From the NCBI RefSeq assembly GCF_001048695.1, contig NZ_CVRB01000001.1:744001-808000 (forward strand): a stretch of DNA of 64,000 nucleotides, in the 5' to 3' direction. The DNA comes from Neobacillus massiliamazoniensis. Its GTDB lineage: Bacteria > Bacillota > Bacilli > Bacillales > Cytobacillaceae. Of the stretch, positions 1 through 8,012 are shown piece by piece. The notes below the pieces were generated by a model. The model searched no databases and was not told where the DNA came from. It worked only from the letters and a program-made list of their open reading frames with translations. The translations under genes were made by a program, and so were the position numbers. Position 1 is the first letter of the stretch. Every line of letters starts with the position of its first letter.

Positions 1-598
1 TTGTTGGAATTTCCTTTAAATAATCAATATCATTTTGCCAGTTTATATGATAACTCCAATTCGCAACTCTAGATTGGAAATCTTCAAAATTGATTTTTTT
101 AATGTCACATACTGTATTCGCATTTTTAAATTGAGATAAATCCTCATTTGTAAAATAAACGAGATCGTATATCTTTTCATATCCCAACTTCTTGTAAAAG
201 TTGATAGCTCGATCATTACCAACAATGACTTCAAGAAAAAGCTGTTTACAACCATGTTTAATGGCCTCGTCTTTATGTAGTTCAAATAGCCTTTGGCTTA
301 TTCCCGTTCCTCTATATTCAGGGCTGATCGCCAATGCCCCGCACCTCATCGTTTTGATGGTCTCATAATTTTTTATGCCACCTAGAATAACTCCTGCTGG
401 TTCCTCCTTATAAAAGGCAATGAAGGAAGTTTCAGCTTTATTTCCTTCCGGTCCAAAAAAGCGTTTCAAAAAATCTTCTTCAGATATCTCCATTTTGACG
501 ATATAATCTGAAAACCCTTTTAGAAATGCTTGATGAATGAAACTCTCATTTACCTCGGAACTTCTTTGATAACGAATATGGCGTTCATCAATCAACAT
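1..598 (-). CDS. GNAT family N-acetyltransferase (3' end off the window)
   Basis: An open frame runs leftward from an ATG at 598 to the window edge with no stop, about 199 codons, so the C-terminus is missing. The translation begins MLIDERHIRYQRSSE and carries an acetyl-CoA binding signature of the form SPEYRGTGISQRLFELHK (about residues 93-110), then LFLEVIVGNDRAINFYKKLG, the usual strand 5/helix 4 of the GNAT fold. The family moves an acetyl group from acetyl-CoA to an amine; the substrate cannot be told. A further domain probably follows, because the frame stays open about 60 residues past the GNAT core. Solid as a GNAT, unknown in function. Confidence 0.8.
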   Translation of the reverse strand, partial: MLIDERHIRYQRSSEVNESFIHQAFLKGFSDYIVKMEISEEDFLKRFFGPEGNKAETSFIAFYKEEPAGVILGGIKNYETIKTMRCGALAISPEYRGTGISQRLFELHKDEAIKHGCKQLFLEVIVGNDRAINFYKKLGYEKIYDLVYFTNEDLSQFKNANTVCDIKKINFEDFQSRVANWSYHINWQNDIDYLKEIPT

Positions 599-754
599 TT
601 GAACCACTCCTTTAGTAAATCACTTGATCGTTTGTAACATCTAGTAAAATTCCAATCACCTAGCATTTATCTCAAGAATTTTATTCTTTCCAAAAATTGG
701 CGGTACTTTTGACCCCTTCCATTTTATATGCACTTCGTTAAATCTATCACGAAT

Positions 755-1513
755 TCAAACATTTCCCTCTGCAGCAACAAAATGATCTTTTTGTAATATA
801 GGAACGGTTTGGTATACATTTAAGCGACAGCAATGTCTTACATCCGCTTCAAAACCTTTTTCTCGTAATTCTCGACCACTCCCGCAATCCCATATCCAGT
901 CCTCCAGTTTTCCTTCTGAATTTTGGAAGGCAGCCATACAAACCTCTGCCTCAGGCGATTTACTTCCCTCTAGGTTTGATAAAATTGCCCCTGCCCCTAA
1001 ATAATCTTCCATTGCCGGACGTAAGCTGTCTTCATTTTCTCTTCCATCACTCCATTGCTCACCACAAGGAACTACCGTTATATTTGCTTTGGTTATGCAA
1101 CTAATTTGATTTGCTGTAGATGCAACTGACGCTGCATTAAGCAAAGAACCAATTAAAAGTGCAGGAACCTCTGAGGCAATCCAAGTGCAAAATGCACCAT
1201 TAAGGGAAGACAAAACGTACTTCTTCTTCGCATGTTCTTTCTGAAAAGATACGGGGGATAAAGTAGGTTTCCCCATTTCTGTAGCTTCCCTTCTTCCTAA
1301 AATATATTCTGCCCCCACCTTTTTTGCGTAATTTTTTCCATCTAAATATGGTGGATAAGGGTATATAATTGCGCCATAATTTAAAGCCGTTATTACTGTA
1401 GAAGAAAAACTAAGGACATCAACAATGATCAAAATATCACCGCGTTCAGCTGCCTCTCTTGCCCCTCGTTTTCCCCATTCTACTCGGCATCGATAAGGGG
1501 ATTGATCGAACAT
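755..1513 (-). CDS. 2-phosphosulfolactate phosphatase family protein (ComB-like)
   Basis: 252 residues. The translation has the features I associate with the ComB family: an early IIVDVLSFSSTVITAL stretch (about 28-43), LGRREATE, a SLNGAFCTW segment where the family has a TNGT-type loop, and LGAGAIL near residue 174. In archaea ComB dephosphorylates 2-phosphosulfolactate in coenzyme M synthesis; Bacillus does not make coenzyme M, so the real substrate here is unknown and the name is only a family label. The ATG at 1513 sits four bases after a GAGGTGG Shine-Dalgarno. It stands alone between a GNAT gene and a GyrI-like gene read in the same direction. Family call fairly sure, role unsure. Confidence 0.68.
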   Translation of the reverse strand: MFDQSPYRCRVEWGKRGAREAAERGDILIIVDVLSFSSTVITALNYGAIIYPYPPYLDGKNYAKKVGAEYILGRREATEMGKPTLSPVSFQKEHAKKKYVLSSLNGAFCTWIASEVPALLIGSLLNAASVASTANQISCITKANITVVPCGEQWSDGRENEDSLRPAMEDYLGAGAILSNLEGSKSPEAEVCMAAFQNSEGKLEDWIWDCGSGRELREKGFEADVRHCCRLNVYQTVPILQKDHFVAAEGNV

Positions 1514-1557
1514 TAAACCACCTCGTCAAAACTTATAATTTTTGTAATATTAATTAT

Positions 1558-1592
1558 AAATAAAAAGCTTTACCCTTTGTTAAAGTAAAGCC
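1558..1592 (-). terminator. Rho-independent terminator after the GyrI-like gene
   Basis: Read leftward, GCTTTACTTT and AAAGGGTAAAGC form a stem with a tiny loop, followed by TTTTTATTT. It lies 20 bases after the stop of the 159-residue GyrI-like gene and before the ComB-like gene, so the two are probably separate transcripts. Confidence 0.7.
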
Positions 1593-1613
1593 ACGTTTCC
1601 AATCAGATATAAA

Positions 1614-2093
1614 TTAGATAGTCGTTTTTTTATGTATTGGCACCCATAATTCATTTTTATTTTCCTCAATGGGTAAATAGCATTCAATTGCCGGCAAATT
1701 TGCAAGTTCATAATCTGAGCTGGAAATCCAGTCCATTAGTCTTTCCCATATTTGTTGAATTCCTTCAGGTTCCTGTACTTCGAAAACAGCCCATGAAGAT
1801 TCTGGAAAATCCATTTTTATCATCTCTCCAGAAGCACTTTGTTCTGAAACTATCGCTAATATGTAATCAAATTCTTCATTTTTACCAAAATCCCCGTTTG
1901 CGCACACCCCTAAAATTCCTCTTATTTTATGGGCAGTTTTACGGATCTGCCACAGTTGTTCAAATATGCCTTTTTCTTTTGCCTCAGCCCAAATTTCTGG
2001 CACTTCGTTAAAAGCATTTTTAGTTTTGACACAATATTTAATGCCAATTATGGAAAATTCATCGAATTGCTCAATCCGATATTTCATTTCCAT
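1614..2093 (-). CDS. GyrI-like / AraC effector-binding domain protein
   Basis: 159 residues, made almost entirely of a GyrI-like small-molecule binding domain. It has the beta-strand start YRIEQFDEFSIIGIKY, a central run with IRGILGVCANGD, then the strand WAVFEVQEPEGIQQIWERL and the C-terminal motif LPAIECYLPIEENKNELWVPI, where the acidic residues usually line the ligand pocket. There is no DNA-binding domain, so it is a stand-alone effector-binding protein like those that soak up or modify small toxic compounds. Start ATG at 2093 after a weak AGAAAGAAGG. Terminated by the hairpin at 1558-1592. Family confident, ligand unknown. Confidence 0.75.
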   Translation of the reverse strand: MEMKYRIEQFDEFSIIGIKYCVKTKNAFNEVPEIWAEAKEKGIFEQLWQIRKTAHKIRGILGVCANGDFGKNEEFDYILAIVSEQSASGEMIKMDFPESSWAVFEVQEPEGIQQIWERLMDWISSSDYELANLPAIECYLPIEENKNELWVPIHKKTTI

Positions 2094-2110
2094 ACCTTCT
2101 TTCTCAGTTT

Positions 2111-2580
2111 TTAATAGAGTTTTTTGTAATATATGATTTCGGTGTCATCCTCATCTAAATTTTCTACAAAACCACTCTTGATGTATCCGATTGATGAGAA
2201 TAAACTATGCATCTTTTCATTAGATTTATTGTTTGAAGAAAAAATTTTCTGGGTAGGGGAAATGTTTCAAAATATTTCATCAATAATTTCGCATATCCTT
2301 TTTGTCTCTCACTGGGATGAACAATGAGAAGCGAAATAAAACTGCATTCAAAGAAATGAGTATCATAAATTAAGAAACCTACTATGGAGGAATTATCTTT
2401 TGCAACCAAACACTTATTTTCCATAATTGCTTCCTGGAGATACTTTTTTCTGCTATAATTCCCAATTACTTCTCTATCAATCTCTAAAATTTCAGCAGAC
2501 TCTTCCTGTAGAGCAATCGTTATCAATGTAGATCCCCCATTAACATCATCTATATATTGCTTAATTTTCCAAAAAGACAA
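2111..2580 (-). pseudogene. GNAT acetyltransferase with a C-terminal frameshift
   Basis: The first frame (from ATG 2580) gives a normal GNAT start and acetyl-CoA loop, SERQKGYAKLLMKYFETF (near residues 90-107), then turns into unrelated residues and stops at 2164. In the neighbouring frame the missing end is present: TQKIFSSNNKSNEKMHSLF, then SIGYIKSGFVENLDEDDTEI and a stop at 2111-2113. That tail is the usual N..SN.......GF..SG end of small GNATs. The switch lies at about 2251-2262, where the coding strand has a CCCC run. So this is either a 1-base indel mutation or a sequencing error. It lies 3 bases after the stop of the next GNAT gene, so the two probably form one transcript. Confidence 0.75.
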
Positions 2581-2583
2581 CTG

Positions 2584-3090
2584 TTATTTTAGAGTAGAAC
2601 TAATACTATAAATCGCCTGTTCTGTACCAAATCTATGTACGGATTGTTTATATTTCATTCCTACTCGTTCTAATAATCTGCAAGAAGCTCCATTAGCTGT
2701 TTGTGTCTCAGCAATTACTTCTGTTAACTGTAGTGTATTAAAGGCATAATCAATAACCGCTTTAAGTATTTCCGTTGCATATCCTGCTCCCCACCACTGG
2801 GGAAGTAACTGATAGGATACCTCTTTGCTTATACCATCATGATGAGAATCCAAGGAAAACATTCCCAAAAACTTATTGGTGTGCTTTTCTCTAACTCCCC
2901 AGTAATATGAACCTTTTAGCGGCTTCATCACCCTACAAAAACTTTCCTTGATTATCACTTCGTCCCGTATTCCACCGAGATATTTTCTTACCTTTTCATT
3001 AACATATAGCTTCTTGATATCCTCATAATCTATCTGTTGCAGTTTAGAAAGTATACAACGATTTGTCTCAAGCTTGATGTTCTCCCCCAC
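2584..3090 (-). CDS. GNAT acetyltransferase, RimJ/RimL type
   Basis: 168 residues of the ribosomal-protein-type acetyltransferase family (Acetyltransf_3): KLETNRCILSKL at the start, YWGVREKHTNKFLGMFSL in the middle and LLPQWWGAGYATEILKAVIDYAF as the acetyl-CoA binding loop, then TANGASCRLLERVGMKYK. Target unknown. The likely start is a GTG at 3090, directly after the TAG that ends the upstream Nif3-like remnant, with a GGTGG Shine-Dalgarno about 6 bases before it. The next gene downstream starts 3 bases after this stop, so they look translationally coupled. This copy appears intact, unlike its neighbours. Confidence 0.78.
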   Translation of the reverse strand: MGENIKLETNRCILSKLQQIDYEDIKKLYVNEKVRKYLGGIRDEVIIKESFCRVMKPLKGSYYWGVREKHTNKFLGMFSLDSHHDGISKEVSYQLLPQWWGAGYATEILKAVIDYAFNTLQLTEVIAETQTANGASCRLLERVGMKYKQSVHRFGTEQAIYSISSTLK

Positions 3091-3990
3091 CTATAACCAC
3101 CATCTTTCCTGCGGAATTAAGAAAGTCTGAATATCAAAGTTTTTTTCAAACCAATCCTTCATCAGTGTTTTATGAACAAGATATTCCGAAGCCAAGTGGG
3201 AAACACCTATTAGTGACATCAAGGTATTTACTACATAGTCCATCATTTTCTTTTATTTTTGTTTGCCATAATCGTTATCAATATGGCAATGGATTTCTCC
3301 GGTAATATAGGCTTGAAAACCATGATCTTCTGCTTCCTTCATCCATTCAACAACATCCCCACAGCCAGCAACAATCGCAATTTTTTGAATATTACTTAGA
3401 TTTTGACCTTCAAAATCAACATAAGGAATATCAAAGATTTCCTTCAATGTAGAGACAAGTTCATTCGTATTGGTTTTTTCGATAGTACAATAGATAACCA
3501 CTTCATTATGCGTTTCAATCAGTTTCGCTCTTAATTTATTGGCTATCGCCATATTTGTACTTAAATGTCTATGCAAATCCAATGGTGCATGGCAGGTATA
3601 AACTGATAATATTTTTTCTTTCATTTGTTTAATGTATTTTTCCTTAATAGGGACAAACCCTTTCCCCCATTTACCTTTCGGGTCACCACATTCCATTAAA
3701 ATGGGATGATGCATGAACAATAGGTCTCCGCTGTTGCCTACTACTATAAATCTTTCTAAATCGTGGTCTGTAGGAAAAACAGCTAGGAAAATTCTCTCCA
3801 CTTTAGAAGCGCCTTTTATCATGAGTCCATTGAATAACTCAACAAATTCTTTTTCAAAAACAGATTTTCAATCATAGAGTAAAGGATCGAAAACACTGGG
3901 AATAAAACGGCTAAATGAAGGGTCCTTTCCTAATGTTTTTATATCAAACTCTTCATTTAATTTACTCACTATTTCTTGAAGTTTCGTCAC
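3091..3990 (-). pseudogene. NIF3-family metal-binding protein broken by two in-frame stops
   Basis: One continuous reading frame from GTG 3990 (GAGGTGG seven bases upstream) to TAG 3091-3093, about 300 codons, interrupted twice without any shift of frame: TGA directly after FDPLLYD (about 3870) and TAA after NDYGKQK (3253-3255). The three parts together give a complete NIF3-like protein: N-terminal VTKLQEIVSKLNEEFDIK, metal motif FMHHP, AGCGDVVEWMKEAEDHGFQA followed by ITGEIHCH, and a C-terminal IGVSHLASEYLV where the family has GHYxSE. The family binds two metals and is called a GTP cyclohydrolase 1 type 2 homolog; its function is uncertain. The middle piece (3253-3822) is the only long open frame and would lack both ends, so the gene is probably dead. 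Confidence 0.75.
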
Positions 3991-4162
3991 AAGGTATCCA
4001 CCTCAACTAAAAATAAAGATAATATTTTTCTATCAAATCCACCAATTTAACCTTTTCCTCATGGTAAAAATCATATTGTTTTTATAAAAGTGAGTTTCAA
4101 AACAGGAGTTAAAATTTGTTAAAAATAGCAAATAACAAATGGGAATCACGTATCCAGAATCT

Positions 4163-4459
4163 TTAAACTAAATCTACTATCTCAAAATGTTCAACAATCG
4201 GAAATGGGTCGTAAAAATGATGTAATTGCTGTTTCCATTCTTGGTATTCTTTAGATTGTCTAAAACCAACTGTATGAGATTCTAGTGTATCCCATTTCAC
4301 CAAAAGCAAATATCTTCCTTTTTCTTCTATACATCGTTGTAATTCGTGTGAAATATATCCTTTCATCGACGAAATGATTTTAGAAGCCCTTTGAAAAGCC
4401 TCTTCATATTCTTTTTCCATACCAGGTTTAACCTGAAGTATAACAGCTTCCAATACCAT
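4163..4459 (-). CDS. Antibiotic biosynthesis monooxygenase (ABM) domain protein
   Basis: 98 residues forming a single ABM ferredoxin-like fold: LEAVILQVKPGMEKEYEEAF, then IISSMKGYISHELQR, the YLLLVKWDTLESHTVGFRQS strand-helix, and PIVEHFEIVDLV at the end. Family members are small dimers that include heme-degrading and quinol monooxygenases, but many have no known reaction. No Asn/Trp heme-monooxygenase signature (IsdG type) is obvious, so a heme role is not supported. The ATG at 4459 follows AAGGGGGAAG. It stands alone between a dead NIF3-type gene and peptidase E. Confidence 0.8.
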   Translation of the reverse strand: MVLEAVILQVKPGMEKEYEEAFQRASKIISSMKGYISHELQRCIEEKGRYLLLVKWDTLESHTVGFRQSKEYQEWKQQLHHFYDPFPIVEHFEIVDLV

Positions 4460-4563
4460 TAAATCTTCCCCCTTATTAAAATCTGATGCTTGAATTTATC
4501 TCATAACTAAAATGGACAACAGAACTTTATACAAATAAAAGGAATTTACTCTTTCTTTCAACC

Positions 4564-5262
4564 TCAAACTGAACCCAAAAACTCTGTTTTAAGCTCTGTT
4601 TCGATTAACTTTTTATCAAAAGAGACTGCATACGCCTTCGCATTTGGCCGTGAACTAATGACCTTATGTATTTCTTGATCGATGAAGTGTACTGCTGTCC
4701 CATCATCTGTTGCAATTCCAGATTGTAATCTATTAGACTTAATACAATTATGAAATGTCGGTCTTCGATCCGCATCACCATCATAATGGGGACAATTGCT
4801 ACCTTTAATGAACCCTAAAGCCTGAATTGGTTCAAGTTGGTCGCCATAGGAATCTGTTAGCCCTTCTTCAAACCAACAAATAGACCCAGCACTAATTCCT
4901 GCTAAAATAATTCCTTGATCCCACGCTTTTCGCAAAATTTGATCTAGTCCCCACTCTTTCCAAAGTGTTAAAAGATTTTTTGTATTTCCTCCACCCACAT
5001 AAATAATATCTTTTTCAAGTACAAATTCCTCTAAATCCCGGGTAGGCGGCTTAAATAATGAAAGATGTGAAGGTTCGCATAAGTGATATTCAAAAAAATG
5101 ATAAAAATTCGAAACATATCCTTCTGCGTCTCCGCTGGCTGTCGGTACAAAACAAATTTTAGGTTTGATTTTATTCGATTGTCTTAAAATATATGTATCT
5201 AATAATGGATTTTTCGGCTCCATTGAAAATCCCCCACCGCCAAGCGCAATGATTTGTCTCAT
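4564..5262 (-). CDS. Peptidase E-like serine peptidase (family S51)
   Basis: 232 residues. It has the S51 layout: IIALGGGGFSM at the start, CFVPTASGDAEGYVSNFY (about 37-54), IIYVGGGNTKNLLTLWKEW, the nucleophile elbow LAGISAGSICWFEEGL with the catalytic Ser, and the acidic/His segment SNCPHYDGDADRRPTF. Peptidase E cleaves Asp-X dipeptides in the cytoplasm; this branch (B. subtilis YgaJ type) has not, to my knowledge, been given a firm substrate. I chose ATG 5262 rather than 5271 because the AAGGA Shine-Dalgarno abuts the first ATG but is well spaced for the second. Single gene; the repeat array lies upstream. Confidence 0.82.
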   Translation of the reverse strand: MRQIIALGGGGFSMEPKNPLLDTYILRQSNKIKPKICFVPTASGDAEGYVSNFYHFFEYHLCEPSHLSLFKPPTRDLEEFVLEKDIIYVGGGNTKNLLTLWKEWGLDQILRKAWDQGIILAGISAGSICWFEEGLTDSYGDQLEPIQALGFIKGSNCPHYDGDADRRPTFHNCIKSNRLQSGIATDDGTAVHFIDQEIHKVISSRPNAKAYAVSFDKKLIETELKTEFLGSV

Positions 5263-5457
5263 TTTTTTCATTCCTTTCGATTACGAATTAAGTAATAGAG
5301 TTCCTCACATTTTACCCAATTGGAATTAATTCTCTGATCAGGTTCCGAATTCCTCTAAAGTTGGATTTTTTTTATATACAAACAAGATGTTTTAAGGAAG
5401 AATGCCAATTAACCTTTCTATTAAGTGAGGGATCAACAACCTTTTTCAGGTGGAATT

Positions 5458-5873
5458 GAACAAAACGGGCGTTGATCGGGCCTGTCAACGACCGGAATCC
5501 TATGAAAATGAACAAAATGAGCGTTGACTACATTGGTCAACGACCGAAATCGGTTGAAAGTGAACAAAATGGGCGTTGATCGAGCTGGTCAACGACCAGA
5601 ACTGCTTAAAATTGAACAAAACGGGCGTTGATGGGGCTTGTCAACGACCGGAATCCTATGAAAATGAACAAAATGAGCGTTGACTACATTGGTCAACGAC
5701 CGAAATCGGTGGAAATTGAACAAAATGGGCGTTGATCGAGCTGATCAACGACCATAACTGCTTAAAATTGAACAAAACGGGCGTTGATCGGGCCTGTCAA
5801 CGACCGAAATCCTATGAAATTGAACAAAACGGGCGTTGACTAAGCTGGTCAACGCCCGAAATCAGTTGTAAAA
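5458..5873. repeat. Eight-unit 52-bp tandem array with a 156-bp higher order
   Basis: Eight copies with an exact 52-bp period start at 5458, 5510, 5562, 5614, 5666, 5718, 5770 and 5822. Each begins GAACAAAA(C/T)G and holds a small inverted repeat, GCGTTGA ... TCAACGAC. Units 1, 4 and 7 resemble each other most, as do 2 and 5, and 3 and 6, so the array grew by copying a three-unit block (156 bp). Degraded half-units lie on both sides (about 5430-5457 and 5874-5900). No gene is found from 5263 to 5945. No spacers, so it is not CRISPR. Confidence 0.95.
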
Positions 5874-5945
5874 AGAAAAACAGGCATTGATTAAGTTTTT
5901 TTCTACTGTGTGTACTATCATTTAACAAAATTGATGTCTACATGT

Positions 5946-6521
5946 TTAAATATTCTTTGCCATTTGATAGATTTTTTGAAGCCATTGCTGGCGTTTTTCA
6001 TTTGTTGAGTATTTCAAGGAAGTTAAGCGAGTTCTTTTTATCTTTTTAATGCCGCAAAACTTTAAAATTGAATCTCGCACCACAGTCCATTCTGCATTTC
6101 TTCTTAACCAGTCGATATAAAAAGAAGGAGAGTCAAGGGTGTAAATTACCCAAGCGGATTTATTTTTCAATAAACCCTGCGGCAGCTTTCCGTCATATTT
6201 AAATGCAAATCCCGAAACAAAGACTCGATCAAAAAAGCCTTTTAAAATTGCCGGAACGCCAAACCACCAGATGGGGTAGATTAATATTAACTTGTCAGCC
6301 TCTTCAATCTTATTTCGATATTCGGCCGTATAAGGATCGTTGATTAAGTCTCTTCTTTTGTGCTCCTCATCGATGACTAAAATAGGATCAAATTTTTCTG
6401 TATATAAATCAATCACATCAAATTGGCGATTGGCATCCTTTAATCCTTTCATGACATTTTCCAAAATGGCATGATTGAAACTTTTCTTGTTAGGGTGTGC
6501 GTAAATAATTAGAGTGCTCAT
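5946..6521 (-). CDS. NAD(P)H oxidoreductase, flavodoxin-like (quinone reductase type)
   Basis: 191 residues with the Flavodoxin_2 fold: LIIYAHPNKKSFNHAILENV at the start (FMN phosphate loop), LIYPIWWFGVPAILKGFFDR (about 78-97, the diagnostic YPxWW motif of the KefF/MdaB/NQO family) and FVSGFAFKYDGKLPQGLLKN. Members reduce quinones or other electrophiles by two electrons using FMN or FAD and NAD(P)H, in the cytoplasm. The GHHG-type loop of true KefF is missing. It is read with, and 157 bases downstream of, a MarR-type regulator gene, suggesting control by that repressor. Start ATG 6521 behind GAGGGACC. Confidence 0.83.
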   Translation of the reverse strand: MSTLIIYAHPNKKSFNHAILENVMKGLKDANRQFDVIDLYTEKFDPILVIDEEHKRRDLINDPYTAEYRNKIEEADKLILIYPIWWFGVPAILKGFFDRVFVSGFAFKYDGKLPQGLLKNKSAWVIYTLDSPSFYIDWLRRNAEWTVVRDSILKFCGIKKIKRTRLTSLKYSTNEKRQQWLQKIYQMAKNI

Positions 6522-6678
6522 CCAGGTCCCTCATTTCCTTAAAATATGAATAATAATTCAACATTGGAAAATAATAGATTAATAGATTGGATTTTTGGAC
6601 AACAGAATCAGCAGATTGTGTGTTTTCCATAGCTCTCTGTTTTAAATTCGCTTCAATTATTATTTTGGAAAAAAAGAT

Positions 6679-7143
6679 TTAAATTAATTTTCTTTTCTTC
6701 AACGCTTCAGCCGACGGATGATCTTTAAATACATCCACTAATGCATCATAAAGAGCAGACATTTTCCTAGAGTCAAAATTCGGTACCATTGCCTCGTACA
6801 TTTTTTCATCGACAGATTTGATTTCCTTCGCTTTTTCTTTTCCAAGAGGAGAAAGCTGCAAGCTAACATATCTTCGGTCTTCCCTATTTTCTTTGCGAAT
6901 AACAAAACCACGCTGAACCAAGGTGCTAACAAGTCTTGATGGGCTGCCTGACTCACAAATGAGAAGTGAACCTAACTCTTTAAGGGACATGGGTTCATAT
7001 AAATCCAGAATATGTATCACTTCCGATTGAGCAGGCGTAATGCCAATTGATTTCGTTAAGTCTTGGAGAATGCGTTCCCCCTCCCGTTGAGCTGCAAGAA
7101 TTAAAAATCGTATGACCTCCATTTTTTTTTGATCAAAATTCAT
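6679..7143 (-). CDS. MarR family transcriptional regulator
   Basis: 154 residues with a central winged helix: ITPAQSEVIHILDLYEP, recognition segment MSLKELGSLLICESGSPSRL, then the wing RKENREDRRYVSLQLSPLGK (about 85-104). MarR proteins are dimeric repressors that leave DNA when a phenolic or electrophilic ligand, or Cys oxidation, is sensed; there is one Cys (near residue 63) in the helix-turn-helix, but that alone does not prove redox sensing. The gene lies between two flavin-dependent reductase genes and faces one of them across a region with two palindromes (7168-7221), so self-control and control of both reductases is likely. Confidence 0.85.
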   Translation of the reverse strand: MNFDQKKMEVIRFLILAAQREGERILQDLTKSIGITPAQSEVIHILDLYEPMSLKELGSLLICESGSPSRLVSTLVQRGFVIRKENREDRRYVSLQLSPLGKEKAKEIKSVDEKMYEAMVPNFDSRKMSALYDALVDVFKDHPSAEALKKRKLI

Positions 7144-7167
7144 TTTTTAACACCCATCCATAATTAA

Positions 7168-7221
7168 ATGACATGTCATTCATCTAATGAAAAATATACA
7201 TGACATACCATTTAATGTCAT
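7168..7221. promoter_or_regulatory. Two candidate MarR operators in the divergent region
   Basis: A perfect 12-bp palindrome ATGACATGTCAT lies at 7168-7179, and the same half-sites recur as ATGACAT (7200-7206) and ATGTCAT (7215-7221) spaced by 8 bases. Both lie between the MarR gene (leftward) and the FMN reductase gene (rightward). Binding is inferred from position and symmetry only. Confidence 0.65.
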
Positions 7222-7340
7222 GTTAATCATTTGTAAACTTTGTTAAAACTCCTTAAAGGTGCTTTTTTTTTGATATTCCAATTAACTTTTTATAAAATTA
7301 TAGGCATCAGCAAAAATTCGTTCAAAAGGAGAATTTACTT

Positions 7341-7883
7341 ATGACAATAGCAGTTATCTATGGAGGAACACGACCAAATGGAAATAACGAGGTATTAACA
7401 GATCATTCCATACAAGGTATAGAGGTCGAAAAAATTTATTTAAGGGATTACAATATCCAACCAATTGATGACATGCGCCATGCGCCTGAAGGATTTCAGG
7501 AAAAAAATGATGATTACAACGCAATCATTGATCGTATTCTGCCGCATGATATTTTAATTTTTTCCACACCAATTTACTGGTATAGTATGTCTGGAACCAT
7601 GAAAAATTTTATCGATCGTTGGTCACAGACATTACGGGATGCAAAATATCCAGATTTTAAAAAACAAATGGCGGCAAAAAAAGCATTTGTGATTGCAGTT
7701 GGAGGAGATAATCCTGGCATTAAAGGGCTTCCCATGATTCAACAATTCCAACATATCTTTGATTTCATGGGGATGGATTTTGGTGGATATGTCATCGGCG
7801 AAGGAAACAAACCAGGGGATATTCTTCACGATCAAAAAGCATTGTTCGCGGCTACTCAGCTTAATCAGAACTTGAAGAATTAG
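7341..7883 (+). CDS. NADPH-dependent FMN reductase / flavodoxin-family protein
   Basis: 180 residues. It has the flavodoxin-like start AVIYGGTRPNGNNEVLTD (FMN phosphate loop, about residues 4-21), YNIQPIDDMRHAPEGF, then ILIFSTPIYWYSMSGTMKNF (about 73-92, the TPxYW motif of FMN reductases) and FIDRWSQTLRD. The later part, AFVIAVGGDNPGIKGLPMI, is typical of the iron-sulfur-free YwqN type. Probable job: FMN-dependent two-electron reduction of quinones, azo or nitro compounds. ATG 7341 follows AAAAGGAGAATTTACTT. It is divergent from the MarR gene and so probably in its regulon. Exact substrate unknown. Confidence 0.82.
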   Translation: MTIAVIYGGTRPNGNNEVLTDHSIQGIEVEKIYLRDYNIQPIDDMRHAPEGFQEKNDDYNAIIDRILPHDILIFSTPIYWYSMSGTMKNFIDRWSQTLRDAKYPDFKKQMAAKKAFVIAVGGDNPGIKGLPMIQQFQHIFDFMGMDFGGYVIGEGNKPGDILHDQKALFAATQLNQNLKN

Positions 7884-7979
7884 ACATATTAAAAGGGCTG
7901 TATTTAGTAATAAGTAGTTCAGATAATGTGGTGAAAAATAAAATAACATTAATTTCTAAAATTGCTTTTAAATTAGCAA

Positions 7980-8012
7980 CAAAAAAGGTATGACTTTAGC
8001 GGGTCATACCTT
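7980..8012 (-). terminator. Terminator overlapping the stop of the GNAT remnant
   Basis: AAGGTATGAC and GTCATACCTT pair across an 8-base loop and are followed leftward by a T run. The stop codon of the 7996-8551 gene lies inside the loop. It may also serve the rightward reductase gene. Confidence 0.7.

Noticed and set aside
5458..5873. Possible CRISPR array (52-bp regular repeats)
   Set aside because: There are no unique spacers; the entire unit repeats, and no cas genes are in the window.
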